Positions 25,009-34,477 of a stretch of 41,498 nucleotides of DNA are shown in pieces (position 1 is the first letter of the stretch; every line of letters begins with the position of its first letter). The position numbers and the translations under genes were made by a program. The notes beneath the pieces are model-generated. The model searched no databases. It was given only the letters and a program-made list of their open reading frames with translations, and was not told where the DNA came from. The stretch covers positions 7,862 through 49,359 of the forward strand of contig JAIXKR010000114.1 of NCBI GenBank assembly GCA_026932235.1, given 5' to 3'. Origin of the DNA: Burkholderiales bacterium. GTDB taxonomy: Bacteria; Pseudomonadota; Gammaproteobacteria; Burkholderiales; Burkholderiaceae_C.

Positions 25009-26478
25009 TCAGGCCCTGCCGTAGGTATCTTCGTAGCGCACGATGTCGTCCTCGCCGAGATAGGAGCCCGATTGCACCTCGATGATCTCGAGCGGCACCT
25101 TGCCCGGGTTGGCCAGGCGGTGGCGCTGCCCGAGCGGGATGTAGGTGCTCTGATTCTCCGTCAGCAGCAGCACCTGCTCGCCCACCGTCACTTCGGCGGT
25201 GCCGCTGACGACGATCCAGTGCTCGGCGCGGTGGTGGTGCATCTGCAGGCTCAAGGAGGCGCCGGGCTTGACGAGGATGCGCTTGACCTGATGCCGCGGG
25301 CCTTGGTCGATGCTGTCGTACCAGCCCCAGGGGCGGTGCACCTTGCGGTGCAGGGCGTGCTCGCCGCGCTGTTCCTGCCCGAGGCGGGTGACGATCTTCT
25401 TCACGTCCTGGCTCTTGTCGCGGTCGGCGACGAGCACGGCGTCGGGCGTCTCGACGACGACGACGTTGTCGAGGCCGACGGCGGCGACGAGCCGGCTCGT
25501 CGCGTGCACCAGCGTGTTGCGGCTGTCGGTGACGATGGCGTCGCCGTTGCAGGCGTTGCCGTCGGCGTCGCGCGCGGCGACCTGCCACACCGCCTCCCAG
25601 GCGCCGAGGTCGTTCCATCCGGCATCCAGGGCCACCATGCGGATGTCGATGCCGCTGCCCGGGCAGCGCTCCATCACCGCGTAGTCGACCGACTCGGCGG
25701 GGACGGCCTGGAACTCGGCCTTGCCCGGGCGCACGAAGGCGGCGTCGGTGCCGCGCGCGCCCCAGGCCTTGCGGCAGGCGGCGGCGATGTCGGGGCGAAA
25801 GCGTTCGAGCGCGGCCATCCAGGTCGACGCGCGCAGAACGAACATGCCGGCGTTCCAGGCGTAGTGGCCGTCGGCGAGATAGGCCATGGCCGTCTCGGGG
25901 TCGGGCTTCTCGACGAAGCGCTCGACCACGGCTTCGCCGCCGTCGCCGGCCGCGCTGCTGCGGATGTAGCCGTAGCCGGTCTCCGGCCGCTCGGGCATGA
26001 CGCCGAGGATGGCGATGCCGCCCTCGGCCGCCACCGCCACCGCGCGCCGCATCGCGGCGGTGAAGGCCTCGGGCCGCGTCACGGTCTGGTCGGCGGGGGT
26101 GACGACGAGAACGGGGTCGGCGTCGCCCGGAACGGCGTCGCGCGCCTGCAGCGCGGCCAGCGTCAGTGCCGGCGCCGTGTTGCGGCCCGCGGGCTCGAGG
26201 ATCACGGCCGCCGGTGGCGTGCCGATGGCCTCGAGCTGGTCGAGCACGAGGAAGCGGTGCTCCTCGTTGCCGACGATCAGCGGTGGCCGCAGCGCAAGCG
26301 TCGCGTCGGCGAGGTCCAGCAGCCGCGCCACCGCCTGCTGGAAGAGGCTCTGCCGCCCCGACAGCACGAGGAACTGCTTCGGATAGCCGGCGCGCGAGAG
26401 CGGCCACAGCCGCGTGCCGGAGCCGCCGGCCATGATCACCGGCAGCACCTGGATTGGGGAGGGCTCGTTCTTGCTCAT
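25009..26478 (-). CDS. manC: Mannose-1-phosphate guanylyltransferase / mannose-6-phosphate isomerase
   Basis: Bifunctional enzyme making GDP-mannose for the EPS. The N-terminal nucleotidyltransferase (1-about 345) has the pyrophosphorylase motif [20 protein letters not shown] and FVEKPD; the C-terminal cupin (about 375-489) has [26 protein letters not shown] and [14 protein letters not shown], the metal-binding isomerase part. 489 residues is close to AlgA/ManC/XanB length. It sits between galE and rmlB, suggesting that mannose, or a derived sugar, joins galactose and rhamnose in the polymer; no GDP-sugar-modifying enzyme is in the window. Confidence 0.94.
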   Translation of the reverse strand: MSKNEPSPIQVLPVIMAGGSGTRLWPLSRAGYPKQFLVLSGRQSLFQQAVARLLDLADATLALRPPLIVGNEEHRFLVLDQLEAIGTPPAAVILEPAGRNTAPALTLAALQARDAVPGDADPVLVVTPADQTVTRPEAFTAAMRRAVAVAAEGGIAILGVMPERPETGYGYIRSSAAGDGGEAVVERFVEKPDPETAMAYLADGHYAWNAGMFVLRASTWMAALERFRPDIAAACRKAWGARGTDAAFVRPGKAEFQAVPAESVDYAVMERCPGSGIDIRMVALDAGWNDLGAWEAVWQVAARDADGNACNGDAIVTDSRNTLVHATSRLVAAVGLDNVVVVETPDAVLVADRDKSQDVKKIVTRLGQEQRGEHALHRKVHRPWGWYDSIDQGPRHQVKRILVKPGASLSLQMHHHRAEHWIVVSGTAEVTVGEQVLLLTENQSTYIPLGQRHRLANPGKVPLEIIEVQSGSYLGEDDIVRYEDTYGRA

Positions 26479-26508
26479 TTCGGGCGTCGAGGGGTTCGGA
26501 GGCCGCGC

Positions 26509-27525
26509 TCAGGCGTCGAAGCCCTGCGGGTTCAGCGACTGCCAGCGCCAGCTGTCGGCGCACATGCGCGCGAGGTCGCGGTGCGCACGCCAGTCCAGCA
26601 GCCGTTGCGCCAGCGTCGGATCGGCCCAGCAGGCGGCGACGTCGCCGGGACGGCGCGCGACGATGCGGTAGGGTACCGGGCGGCCGCTCGCCTGGGCGTA
26701 GGCGCGCACCAGTTCGAGCACGCTGTGGCCGCGTCCCGTGCCCAGGTTCACGGTCAGCGAGCCCGGTGCGTCGAGCAGGCGACGCAGCGCCGCGACATGC
26801 CCCTCGGCGAGGTCGCAGACATGGATGTAGTCGCGCACGCCGGTGCCGTCGATGGTGGCGTAGTCGCCGCCGAAGACCGAGAGCTCGGCGCGCTTGCCGA
26901 TCGCCACCTGCGCCACGAAGGGCATGAGGTTGTTGGGCGTTCCGCGCGGGTCTTCGCCGATGCGCCCGCTCTCGTGCGCGCCCACCGGGTTGAAGTAGCG
27001 CAGACAGGCGGTCTGCCACTGCGCGTCGGCCGCACCCAGGTCGCGCAGGATGGTCTCGCCGATGAGCTTGGTTCGGCCGTAGGGGTTGGCGGCCGAGAGC
27101 GGCGCGTCCTCGGCGATCGGCAGGCGCTGCGGCTCGCCGTAGACGGTGGCGCTGGAGCTGAAGACGATGCGACGCAGGCCGTGCGCGCGCATGGCGCGGC
27201 AGGTGCCGAGCAGGGCGCCCAGGTTGTTGGCGTAGTACTCGAGCGGCTGCGCGGTCGATTCGCCCACCGCCTTCAGCGCCGCGAAGTGCACGACGGCGTC
27301 GACGCGATGGCGCGCGAGGATCGCGTCCATCGCCGCGGCGTCGCCGGCGTCGGCGCGCTCGAAGACCACGGGCCGCGGCGCCAGCTCGCGCAGGCGCTCG
27401 AGCACGCGCGTCGAGCTGTTGCGGAAGTCGTCGACGCCGACGACGTCGAAGCCCGCCTCGTGCAGCGCCAGCCAGGTGTGCGAGCCGATGTAGCCGGCCG
27501 CGCCGGTCAGCAGGATGCGCGCCAA
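26509..27525 (-). CDS. galE: UDP-glucose 4-epimerase
   Basis: Interconverts UDP-glucose and UDP-galactose, supplying galactose for EPS. SDR motifs: ARILLTGAAGYIGSHTW at the N-terminus, VHFAALKAVGES, SSSATVYG and NPYGRTKLIGE (catalytic Tyr and Lys). The chosen TTG start gives 338 residues, aligns with E. coli GalE and has GAGG six bases upstream. An in-frame GTG at 27537 overlaps the epsL stop by four bases and is a reasonable alternative, adding four residues. Confidence 0.92.
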   Translation of the reverse strand: MARILLTGAAGYIGSHTWLALHEAGFDVVGVDDFRNSSTRVLERLRELAPRPVVFERADAGDAAAMDAILARHRVDAVVHFAALKAVGESTAQPLEYYANNLGALLGTCRAMRAHGLRRIVFSSSATVYGEPQRLPIAEDAPLSAANPYGRTKLIGETILRDLGAADAQWQTACLRYFNPVGAHESGRIGEDPRGTPNNLMPFVAQVAIGKRAELSVFGGDYATIDGTGVRDYIHVCDLAEGHVAALRRLLDAPGSLTVNLGTGRGHSVLELVRAYAQASGRPVPYRIVARRPGDVAACWADPTLAQRLLDWRAHRDLARMCADSWRWQSLNPQGFDA

Positions 27526-27533
27526 GCCCGGCC

Positions 27534-28820
27534 TCACTGCAGCATGAACTGGCCCCAGCAGCTGAACGCGTTGCTGCGTTGCGCCAGGAAGAGCTCGCTC
27601 TCGCTGCGCGCGAAGCGCCGCCAGTCGCAACCCAGGCTCAGGCTGCGCTGCGCCTGCCAGACGGCGGACAGCAGCAGGCTGTTGTCGTGGTCGCGCGCGG
27701 CGCGGCTGTCGGCGCCGAGGCTGCTGACGTTGAGCGTGCGCTCGAGCCGGCGCCGCGAGTGCTCCGCTTCCGCCCGCAGCGCCACCTTGGCGCTGAGCTG
27801 GTAGCCCGCGCGCAGCGCGAGCACGGTGCTCATGCGGCTGTACTCGATCGAGCCGAGCTCGCCGCCGGCGTCCAGCAGGTAGGCGTCCTGCGCCGGCTGG
27901 CGGCGCAGCGTCGTCGCCAGCGAGAAGCGGCCGGTGGGCTGCCAGTTCCAGCGCACCTCGCCGGTGAGCCCCGAGACGTCGCGTTCGCGCGCGATGTCGT
28001 AGCGCGTGCGGCCCTGCGACAGGCGCGCGTGCACGCGGCTGGCGGCGCTCGGGATCCACTCGCCGCTGAGTTCGATCGCCTGGCGGCGGAAGTCGTCGCC
28101 GCGGCTGCTGCCGTCGACGGCCGTCAGGTAGTGCGGATAGCTGCCTTCCGTGTGGCGCAGCGAAAGCAGCAGGTTCAGCCCTGCGCGAGGGCGCCAGCGC
28201 AGGCCGAGCGAGGCGCTGTCCTGCTCCAACTCGCGGCGGCGGTAGCGCTCCGACGAGTAGCCCACGGTGCTGCGCTCGAGGCCGGCCTCGACGCGAAACG
28301 GGCCGGCGAGCCCGTAGTGCGCGCTGGCGCCGAGCCGCGTCGTCTGCTCGGTGTTGCGCTCGGTGGGAATGCCGTCCTCGGTGCCCGCGAAGCGCGCGAG
28401 CGTGCGGTTGCGCGATGCGAAGAGCTTGCCGCCGACGCGGCCCGCGGTGGCCCAGTCCAGCCCCAGGCGCAGGTTGTAGCCCTCGTTGTCGTAGCGCTTG
28501 TTGTGCGCGAAGCGGTTGGCGCGCACGGTGGCGTCGGCCTGCAGGCGCTGGCGCGAGATCGGCTGGTCGAGGCCGACGATGAGCGCGGTCGAGGACACGG
28601 TGTCGCTGCGCCGCAGGCCTTCGGGCAGCATCTGGCCCTCGCCGGCGCGCAGCAGGTTGTCGTCGTGGGTCACGCTTTGCGAGACGCCCAGCCGGTAGGG
28701 GCTCGCCTGCGCGTTCGCGGCGCCGGGCAGCGCGGCCGGGCACACCAGCGCCGCCAGCGCGAGCAGCGGCATTGAGGACGCCCGGCGGCGGCGGCGCGAG
28801 AGGAGACCGGGGAGCTTCAT
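27534..28820 (-). CDS. epsL: EpsL-type outer-membrane beta-barrel protein
   Basis: 428 residues. After a basic N-terminus and a signal peptide (about 14-37, ending ANAQA) come SPYRLGVSQSVTHDDNLLR and a series of alternating strands ending in an aromatic-containing C-terminus, as in outer-membrane barrels. The N-terminal pattern (VTHDDNLLR) fits the EpsL family of exosortase-B EPS loci. It probably takes part in export of the polymer through the outer membrane. Its ATG overlaps the epsB stop by one base (TGATG), so it is the second gene of the operon. Confidence 0.85.
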   Translation of the reverse strand: MKLPGLLSRRRRRASSMPLLALAALVCPAALPGAANAQASPYRLGVSQSVTHDDNLLRAGEGQMLPEGLRRSDTVSSTALIVGLDQPISRQRLQADATVRANRFAHNKRYDNEGYNLRLGLDWATAGRVGGKLFASRNRTLARFAGTEDGIPTERNTEQTTRLGASAHYGLAGPFRVEAGLERSTVGYSSERYRRRELEQDSASLGLRWRPRAGLNLLLSLRHTEGSYPHYLTAVDGSSRGDDFRRQAIELSGEWIPSAASRVHARLSQGRTRYDIARERDVSGLTGEVRWNWQPTGRFSLATTLRRQPAQDAYLLDAGGELGSIEYSRMSTVLALRAGYQLSAKVALRAEAEHSRRRLERTLNVSSLGADSRAARDHDNSLLLSAVWQAQRSLSLGCDWRRFARSESELFLAQRSNAFSCWGQFMLQ

Positions 28821-30214
28821 CAGTAGGCCTTGCGGTCGAAGAAAACGAGCTTGATGGTACGGGCCACGATCTGCAGGTCCAGCAGCAGCGACCAGTTGCG
28901 CAGGTACTCGAGGTCGTACTCGACGCGGGCCTGCATCTTCTCGAGCGTGTCGGTCTCGCCGCGGTGGCCGTTGACCTGCGCCCAGCCGGTGATGCCGGGC
29001 TTCACCTTGTGCCGCACCATGTAGGCCTTGATCAGTTCGCGGTACTGCGCGTTGTGCGCGACCGCGTGCGGGCGCGGCCCGACGATGCTCATGCGCCCCT
29101 GCAGCACGTTGATGAACTGCGGCAGTTCGTCCAGCGAGGTGCGGCGCAGGAAGGCGCCGAGCCTGGTGACGCGCGGATCGTCGCGCCTGGCCTGCGGCAC
29201 CACGTCGCCGTTGTCCTGCGTCGTCATGGAGCGGAACTTGTAGACCACGATCTCCTCGCCGTCCAGGCCGTTGCGCCGCTGGCGGAAGATCGCCGGGCCC
29301 GGCGAGGAGAAGCGCACGGCGGCCGCAATGATGAGCATCAGCGGCCAGATCAGCGCCAGGATGAGGCCCGACAGCAGCAGGTCCGAGGCGCGCTTGACGA
29401 GCAGGTTGGTGCCGGTGAATGGGCTTTCGCAGAGGCCGACGACGGGCAGCCCGTTCATGTCGCGCAGCCGCCCCTGGATGATGCTGATGCCGAAGACGTC
29501 GGGGACGAAGTAGATCGACGCCGTCGTGCCCTGGATGCTCTCGAGCAGCGCGATGATGCGCGGCTGCGAACCCAGCGGCAGCGTGATGTAGGCCTCGTGC
29601 ACGCCGTGCTCGCGCACGAAGGCGGCGACGTCGGCGAGCCGCCCAAGCCGCAGCGCACGCGCTTCAGCGGCGATGCGGCCGTCCTCGCGGTCGTCGAAGT
29701 AGCCCAGCAATTCGTGCCCCAGGCTGCCGCGGGCCTGGAAGGCGGCTGCGACCTTCACCCCCAGGGGACCGGCGCCGACGATCACCGCGCGTCGGCGGTT
29801 GGGCGCCTGCGCGGCGTGCCGGCGCAGCCAGCGGCGGCCGCTGAAGAAGGTGAGCCACACCAGGGCCGGGGAGATGAGCGCCCAGGCCAGCAGGGCGTTC
29901 CAGTCGAAGAGTCCGAAGCTGTGCGTGGCAAAGCCCACCAGGGCCAGGATTCCCAGCAGCGTCGCCCAGTTGGCGCCGATCTGCACGGCGGCGTTCAGCG
30001 GCCGCTCCCAGAAGTGGTTGTGCCCCGGGAAGAGCAGCGTCACGGCGAGCACGCACAGCACGATCTCCGGGCGGTCGATCGGCTCGCGGAACCACCAGCA
30101 GCAGACCAGCAGCGTGAGGACGGCCATGCCCGGCTCGACCAGCGCGGCGATGCTGCCGGCCACCGAATCGGGGATCCGGTGGAAACGGCGTCGTTCTGCT
30201 GGGGTTTCTGGCAT
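28820..30214 (-). CDS. epsB: Undecaprenyl-phosphate hexose phosphotransferase EpsB (WcaJ-like)
   Basis: Starts the EPS repeat unit by moving a hexose phosphate, typically glucose or galactose phosphate, to undecaprenyl phosphate. The 464 residues hold four N-terminal membrane segments, a Rossmann-like domain (VIVGAGPLGVKVAAAF), a further membrane helix, and the catalytic C-terminal domain with KRASDLLLSG, FRQRRNGLDGEE, YKFRSM, LRRTSLDELPQF, GPRPHA and KPGITGWAQVNG. The frame stays open upstream, but ATG 30214 gives the usual N-terminus (RRRFHRIPDSV). First gene of the minus-strand operon; its promoter should lie in 30215-30364. Confidence 0.92.
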   Translation of the reverse strand: MPETPAERRRFHRIPDSVAGSIAALVEPGMAVLTLLVCCWWFREPIDRPEIVLCVLAVTLLFPGHNHFWERPLNAAVQIGANWATLLGILALVGFATHSFGLFDWNALLAWALISPALVWLTFFSGRRWLRRHAAQAPNRRRAVIVGAGPLGVKVAAAFQARGSLGHELLGYFDDREDGRIAAEARALRLGRLADVAAFVREHGVHEAYITLPLGSQPRIIALLESIQGTTASIYFVPDVFGISIIQGRLRDMNGLPVVGLCESPFTGTNLLVKRASDLLLSGLILALIWPLMLIIAAAVRFSSPGPAIFRQRRNGLDGEEIVVYKFRSMTTQDNGDVVPQARRDDPRVTRLGAFLRRTSLDELPQFINVLQGRMSIVGPRPHAVAHNAQYRELIKAYMVRHKVKPGITGWAQVNGHRGETDTLEKMQARVEYDLEYLRNWSLLLDLQIVARTIKLVFFDRKAY

Positions 30215-30352
30215 CGAGGAATGACAGCGCGGTTCGGGTCGCCGCCTGGGCCCATCGGCCCGCGATTCTCCTCGCGCAGCCCTCCTCGTGCGTCGCCACG
30301 CCTGGATTCTCGTCCAGGGATGTTTCAGCGCTGTAACCGTGGCGGCGCTGCC

Positions 30353-30358
30353 TACAAT
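30353..30358 (+). promoter_or_regulatory. Candidate -10 box directly before ubiJ
   Basis: TACAAT ends six bases before the ATG of ubiJ. If it is used, the transcript would begin at or next to that ATG, making it leaderless, or the true start would be an ATG at 30386 or 30404. No good -35 was found (TGTAAC at 30332). Confidence 0.35.
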
Positions 30359-30364
30359 CGTGCG

Positions 30365-30958
30365 ATGCTGCACAACCTGCACCGGATGCTGGCGCCGGCC
30401 GTGATGGAGCGGCTGACCTTGTTGCTCAACCACGTCCTTGGCAGCGAAGCCGTGGCCACGCAGCGATTGTTGCCGCACGCGGGCAAGACGCTGCAGATCG
30501 AGGCCGCCGGCTGGCCCGCGCTGCTGCCGCCGTTGCCTGCGCTGGTCTGGCAGGTGACGCCCGCGGGCCTGCTGGAGTGGTGCGGCGACGCGGTTCCGGA
30601 GGCGCGGGAGGCGCAGGAGCCCAAGGAGTCGGGCGAGCGGCAAGCGCCGCCTCAGCCGGCACCGATCGAGCTGCAGCTGCGCGTGGCCGCCGACAACCCG
30701 ATGCGGTTCGCCGCGCGCCTGGCCGCGGGCGAGATGCCGGCGGTGGAGATCGCCGGTGACGCGGCCTTTGCCGCCGACGTCAACTGGCTGCTGCAGAACC
30801 TGCGCTGGGATCTCGCGGGCGATCTCGAGCGCGTGCTGCCGCTGCCGCTGGTGGCGGCGCTGGCGCGCGCGGGCTCGGGCTTCAAGCGCGCGCTGGCCAC
30901 GGCGATGCAGGGCCTGGGGACGCTGCGCGAGCGCTGGCCGGGTCGCCCGGGCGGGTGA
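30365..30958 (+). CDS. ubiJ: Ubiquinone biosynthesis accessory factor UbiJ (SCP2 domain)
   Basis: Lipid-binding accessory protein of the soluble ubiquinone-synthesis complex. 197 residues: an SCP2-like domain ([20 protein letters not shown] ... LQIEAAGWP), a charged Pro/Glu/Gln-rich insert (about 75-100), then [20 protein letters not shown], and a C-terminal helical part with [11 protein letters not shown], a pattern of UbiJ. The position directly upstream of ubiB supports it. The start is uncertain because a -10-like box lies six bases upstream. The stop overlaps the ubiB ATG by one base. Confidence 0.85.
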   Translation: MLHNLHRMLAPAVMERLTLLLNHVLGSEAVATQRLLPHAGKTLQIEAAGWPALLPPLPALVWQVTPAGLLEWCGDAVPEAREAQEPKESGERQAPPQPAPIELQLRVAADNPMRFAARLAAGEMPAVEIAGDAAFAADVNWLLQNLRWDLAGDLERVLPLPLVAALARAGSGFKRALATAMQGLGTLRERWPGRPGG

Positions 30959-32514
30959 TGCGGCAGTTCCTGCGCCTGTCGTTCATCGTCTACATCGTCC
31001 TGCGCTACGGGCTCGACGAGCTCGCGCTCTCGCCGTTCCGCCAGCGCCCGGTGCGCGTGCTGGCGCGCCTGATCACCTTCGGGCGGCGCCTCGAGGAGCC
31101 GCGCGGCGTGCGCCTGCGCCGGGCGCTCGAGCGCCTGGGCCCGATCTTCGTCAAGTTCGGGCAGGTGCTCTCGACGCGGCGCGACCTGCTGCCGCCGGAC
31201 CTCTCGGACGAGCTCGCCAAGCTGCAGGACCGCGTGCCGCCCTTTCCGGCGGCGCAGGCGCGCGAACTCGTGGAGAAGGCCTTCGGGCGTCCGGTGGACG
31301 CGGTCTTCGCGCGCTTCGACGCCGAGCCGGTGGCGAGTGCCTCGGTGGCGCAGGTGCACTTCGCGCTGCTGCAGGACGGGCGCGAGGTGGCGGTGAAGGT
31401 GCTGCGCCCGCGCATGCTGGCGACGATCGAGGACGACCTGGCGCTGCTGCACCGGCTCGCGCGCTGGGTCGAGCGCCTGTCGGCCGACGGCAAGCGGCTG
31501 CGCCCGCGCGAGGTCGTGGCCGAGTTCGACACCTACCTGCACGACGAGCTCGACCTCGTGCGCGAAGCCGCCAACGCGGCGCAGCTGCGGCGCAACATGC
31601 AGGGCCTGGACCTGGTCCTGATCCCCGAGATGGTGTGGGACCTGTGCACGCCCACGGTGATGGTCATGCAGCGCATGAGCGGCGTGCCGATCAACCAGAC
31701 GCAGCGCCTGCGAGAGGCCGGCGTCGACTTCAGGAAGCTCGCGCGCGACGGCGTCACGATCTTCTTCACGCAGGTCTTCCGCGACGGCTTCTTCCACGCC
31801 GACATGCATCCCGGCAACATCCAGGTGAGCCTGGATCCGGCGACCTTCGGGCGCTACATCGCGCTCGACTTCGGCATCATCGGCACGCTCAACGAGGTCG
31901 ACAAGGACTACCTGGCGCAGAACTTCATCGCCTTCTTCCGCCGCGACTACAAGCGCGTTGCCGAGCTGCACGTGGAGAGCGGCTGGGTGCCGCCGACCAC
32001 GCGGGTCGACGCGCTCGAGGGCGCGATCCGCGCGGTCTGCGAGCCGCACTTCGACCGCCCGCTCAAGGACATCTCGCTCGGCCAGGTGCTGATGCGCCTG
32101 TTCCAGACCTCGCGCCGCTTCAACGTGCACATCCAGCCGCAGCTCGTGCTGCTGCAGAAGACGCTGCTCAACGTCGAGGGCCTGGGGCGCGAGCTCGACC
32201 CGGAACTGGACCTGTGGACCACGGCCAAGCCCTTTCTCGAGCGCTGGATGGACGAGCAGATCGGCTGGCGCGGCCTGCTGCTGCGCCTGGAGAAGCAGGC
32301 GCCGCACTACGCGCACCTGCTGCCGGAGCTGCCGCGGCTGCTGCACCAGCGGCTGCAGGAGCCGGCCGCGCGCGCCGATGAGGAGCGGCTGCTGCTCGGC
32401 TTGCTGGCGCAGCAGCGGCGCAGCCACCGGCTGCTGCAGGCGCTGGTGTTCGGCGCGCTGGGCTTTCTCGCCGGCGTGGTGGCGACGCAACTGCTGATGC
32501 ACTGGCGCGGCTGA
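30958..32514 (+). CDS. ubiB: Ubiquinone biosynthesis atypical kinase UbiB
   Basis: ABC1/ADCK-family atypical kinase-like ATPase needed for ubiquinone synthesis. 518 residues: the family KxGQ motif in [16 protein letters not shown], the [11 protein letters not shown] loop, the [17 protein letters not shown] region, [13 protein letters not shown] (catalytic loop) and ALDFGIIG (metal-binding Asp). One or two membrane helices lie at the C-terminus (about 490-515). ATG 30958 overlaps the ubiJ stop (TGATG); GTG 30955 is a possible start one codon upstream. A strong hairpin follows the stop. Confidence 0.94.
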   Translation: MRQFLRLSFIVYIVLRYGLDELALSPFRQRPVRVLARLITFGRRLEEPRGVRLRRALERLGPIFVKFGQVLSTRRDLLPPDLSDELAKLQDRVPPFPAAQARELVEKAFGRPVDAVFARFDAEPVASASVAQVHFALLQDGREVAVKVLRPRMLATIEDDLALLHRLARWVERLSADGKRLRPREVVAEFDTYLHDELDLVREAANAAQLRRNMQGLDLVLIPEMVWDLCTPTVMVMQRMSGVPINQTQRLREAGVDFRKLARDGVTIFFTQVFRDGFFHADMHPGNIQVSLDPATFGRYIALDFGIIGTLNEVDKDYLAQNFIAFFRRDYKRVAELHVESGWVPPTTRVDALEGAIRAVCEPHFDRPLKDISLGQVLMRLFQTSRRFNVHIQPQLVLLQKTLLNVEGLGRELDPELDLWTTAKPFLERWMDEQIGWRGLLLRLEKQAPHYAHLLPELPRLLHQRLQEPAARADEERLLLGLLAQQRRSHRLLQALVFGALGFLAGVVATQLLMHWRG

Positions 32515-32519
32515 TCCTC

Positions 32520-32544
32520 CCGCGCGCGCCTGGGGCGCGCGCGG
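32520..32544. terminator. Perfect 11-bp GC hairpin after ubiB
   Basis: Arms of eleven bases (CCGCGCGCGCC and its complement) around a TGG loop start six bases after the ubiB stop. No T-run follows, so it may be a pause, mRNA-stability or rho-linked element rather than a classical terminator. Confidence 0.5.
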
Positions 32545-32550
32545 CGTGCG

Positions 32551-32556
32551 GATAAT
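32551..32556 (+). promoter_or_regulatory. Candidate -10 box of the symporter gene
   Basis: GATAAT (one mismatch to TATAAT) lies 36 bases before the GTG of the symporter and just after the hairpin. No -35 can be assigned because the expected place is inside the hairpin. Confidence 0.3.
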
Positions 32557-32592
32557 GCGCGCCGCTTTGACCCGAATACGCGGAGCCGCGCC

Positions 32593-34047
32593 GTGCTGAT
32601 CACCCTCGTCATCCTCTACCTGATGGGCACGCTGGCGCTGGGCGTCTGGGCCGGCACGCGCATCAAGACGACGACCGACTTCGCCATCGCCGGGCGCAGC
32701 CTGCCGCTGGTGATGGTGATCACGACGACCTTCGCCACCTGGTTCGGCGCGGAGACGGTGATGGGCGTGCCCGCGCGCTTCATCCAGGGCGGGCTGCACG
32801 ACATCGTCGAGGACCCCTTCGGCGCCGGCATGTGCCTGGTGCTGGTCGGCGTCTTCTTCGCCGCGCGGCTCTACAGGCTCAACCTGCTCACCATCGGCGA
32901 CTTCTACCGCCAGCGCTACGGCAAGGGCATCGAGGTCTTCTGCTCGGTGGCCATCATCCTCAGCTACCTGGGCTGGGTGGCCGCACAGATCACCGCGCTC
33001 GGGCTGGTGTTCTCGATCCTCACCGACGGCGCGATGTCCGAGACCACCGGCATGATCGTCGGCACGCTGGCGGTGCTCATCTACGTCGTCATCGGCGGCT
33101 TCCTGGCGGTGGCCTGGACCGACTTCATCCAGATGATCGTGCTCGTCGTGGGCATGAGCGTGATCGCCTTCTTCGCCGCGGACCTCGCGGGCGGCAGCGA
33201 CAAGGTGCTGGCGCTGGCGACGAGCCAGGACCTGCTGCGCTTCCTGCCCGCGCCGAGCTTCAAGGAGATCGTCTTCTTCGTCGCCGCGGGGCTGACGATG
33301 ATGCTGGGCAGCATCCCGCAGCAGGACATCTACCAGCGCGTGATGTCCGCGCGCGACGCCGGCACCGCCGGGCGCGGCGCCAGCATCGGCGGCGTGGCCT
33401 ACATCCTCTTCGCCTTCGTGCCGATGTTCATCGTCGCCAGCGCCGTCGTCGTGATGGGCGACGAGGCGATGACCCTGGCCAAGGACGACTACCAGCGCCT
33501 GCTGCCGACCTTCATCATGACGAAGATGCCGCTGCTGATGCAGATCCTCTTCTTCGGCGCGCTGCTCTCGGCGATCAAGAGCACCTCCTCGGCGACGCTG
33601 CTGGCGCCGGCGACGAGCTTCGTCGAGAACATCCTGAAGAACCTGCGCCCGGGCATGAACGATCGCGAACAGCTGCTGGCGATGCGCTGGTCGATCGTTG
33701 CCTTCGCGGCGATCGTGCTCGCCTACGCCATCGCGATGCAGGGCACGACGATCTACGAACTGGTCTCCGAGGCCTACCAGGTGACGCTGGTGGGCGCCTT
33801 CGTGCCGCTGGTGATGGGCCTGTACTGGAAGCGCGCGACGACGCAGGGGGCGATCGTCTCGGTGACGCTGGGAGTCGCCACCTGGGTGCTGTTCTTCCCG
33901 CAGATCACGACGCTCGGCGAGCATTTCCCGGGGCAGCTCGCGGGACTCATCGCCGCCTTCGCCGGCATGCTGGCGGGTTCGCTGCTGCCGCAGTTCGTGC
34001 GCCAGCGCCGGGACCACGATCACAAGGTCAAGGGCTTGAACGCCTGA
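32593..34047 (+). CDS. Sodium:solute symporter family transporter
   Basis: 484-residue inner-membrane transporter of the SSS family with about thirteen membrane segments. Family motifs: TDFAIAGRSLPL, ATWFGAETVMGVPARFIQGG, and YQRVMSARDAGTAGRGA after a GSIPQQDIYQ loop. Hydrophobic segments are regular and full length. It starts with GTG preceded by GGAG seven bases upstream. The substrate cannot be determined; similar proteins carry organic acids, amino acids or other solutes. It stands between ubiB and fmdB and probably has its own promoter. Confidence 0.87.
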   Translation: MLITLVILYLMGTLALGVWAGTRIKTTTDFAIAGRSLPLVMVITTTFATWFGAETVMGVPARFIQGGLHDIVEDPFGAGMCLVLVGVFFAARLYRLNLLTIGDFYRQRYGKGIEVFCSVAIILSYLGWVAAQITALGLVFSILTDGAMSETTGMIVGTLAVLIYVVIGGFLAVAWTDFIQMIVLVVGMSVIAFFAADLAGGSDKVLALATSQDLLRFLPAPSFKEIVFFVAAGLTMMLGSIPQQDIYQRVMSARDAGTAGRGASIGGVAYILFAFVPMFIVASAVVVMGDEAMTLAKDDYQRLLPTFIMTKMPLLMQILFFGALLSAIKSTSSATLLAPATSFVENILKNLRPGMNDREQLLAMRWSIVAFAAIVLAYAIAMQGTTIYELVSEAYQVTLVGAFVPLVMGLYWKRATTQGAIVSVTLGVATWVLFFPQITTLGEHFPGQLAGLIAAFAGMLAGSLLPQFVRQRRDHDHKVKGLNA

Positions 34048-34070
34048 GCGGCGCCCCCACCTGGGGCACC

Positions 34071-34076
34071 TATAAT
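34071..34076 (+). promoter_or_regulatory. -10 box upstream of fmdB
   Basis: Perfect TATAAT 28 bases before the fmdB ATG. The best -35-like sequence (TTGAAC, 34036-34041) is too far away at 29 bases, so the -35 is weak or absent. It likely drives fmdB, the DUF502 gene and aspS. Confidence 0.5.
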
Positions 34077-34104
34077 TCCCGGTTTTGCCGCGGGGACCCC
34101 CGTC

Positions 34105-34452
34105 ATGCCGATCTACGCCTATCGCTGCAGCGCCTGCGGTCACGCGAAGGACGTGCTGCAAAAGCTCTCCGACCCGCTGCTCACGACCTGCCCGGCCTGC
34201 GGCGCGCAGACGTTCGCCAAGCAGGTGACGGCCGCGGGCTTCCAGCTCAAGGGTTCGGGCTGGTACGTGACCGACTTCCGCGGCGGCAACAGCGCGGCCG
34301 CCAAGGCCGGCGAGGACAAGCCCGCCGACGGCAAGCCCGCATCCGCCGACGCGGCGCCCGCGGCCGATGCGGCGGCAGCGACGCCCATGTCGACGCCCGC
34401 CTCCGCGGCGGCGCCCGCGGCGCCGACGCCTTCGGCCGGCAGCGCCGATTGA
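34105..34452 (+). CDS. FmdB-family zinc ribbon protein
   Basis: 115-residue small protein with an N-terminal zinc ribbon: YRCSACGH and TCPACGAQTF supply four cysteines (about residues 9, 12, 33, 36). The core ends at GSGWYVTDFRGG (about 64), followed by an Ala/Pro/Asp-rich tail of about 45 residues that is probably disordered. FmdB proteins are putative regulators of unknown target. Its location two genes upstream of aspS, before a DUF502 gene, is a conserved betaproteobacterial arrangement. Confidence 0.9.
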   Translation: MPIYAYRCSACGHAKDVLQKLSDPLLTTCPACGAQTFAKQVTAAGFQLKGSGWYVTDFRGGNSAAAKAGEDKPADGKPASADAAPAADAAAATPMSTPASAAAPAAPTPSAGSAD

Positions 34453-34477
34453 TGCGGAGTGCGCGCGGAGGGCGTGC

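Noticed and set aside
24895-27804. Plus-strand frame of 969 codons opposite manC and galE
   Set aside because: Shadow of the minus-strand sugar genes; no domain, Ala/Arg/Gly/Val-rich.
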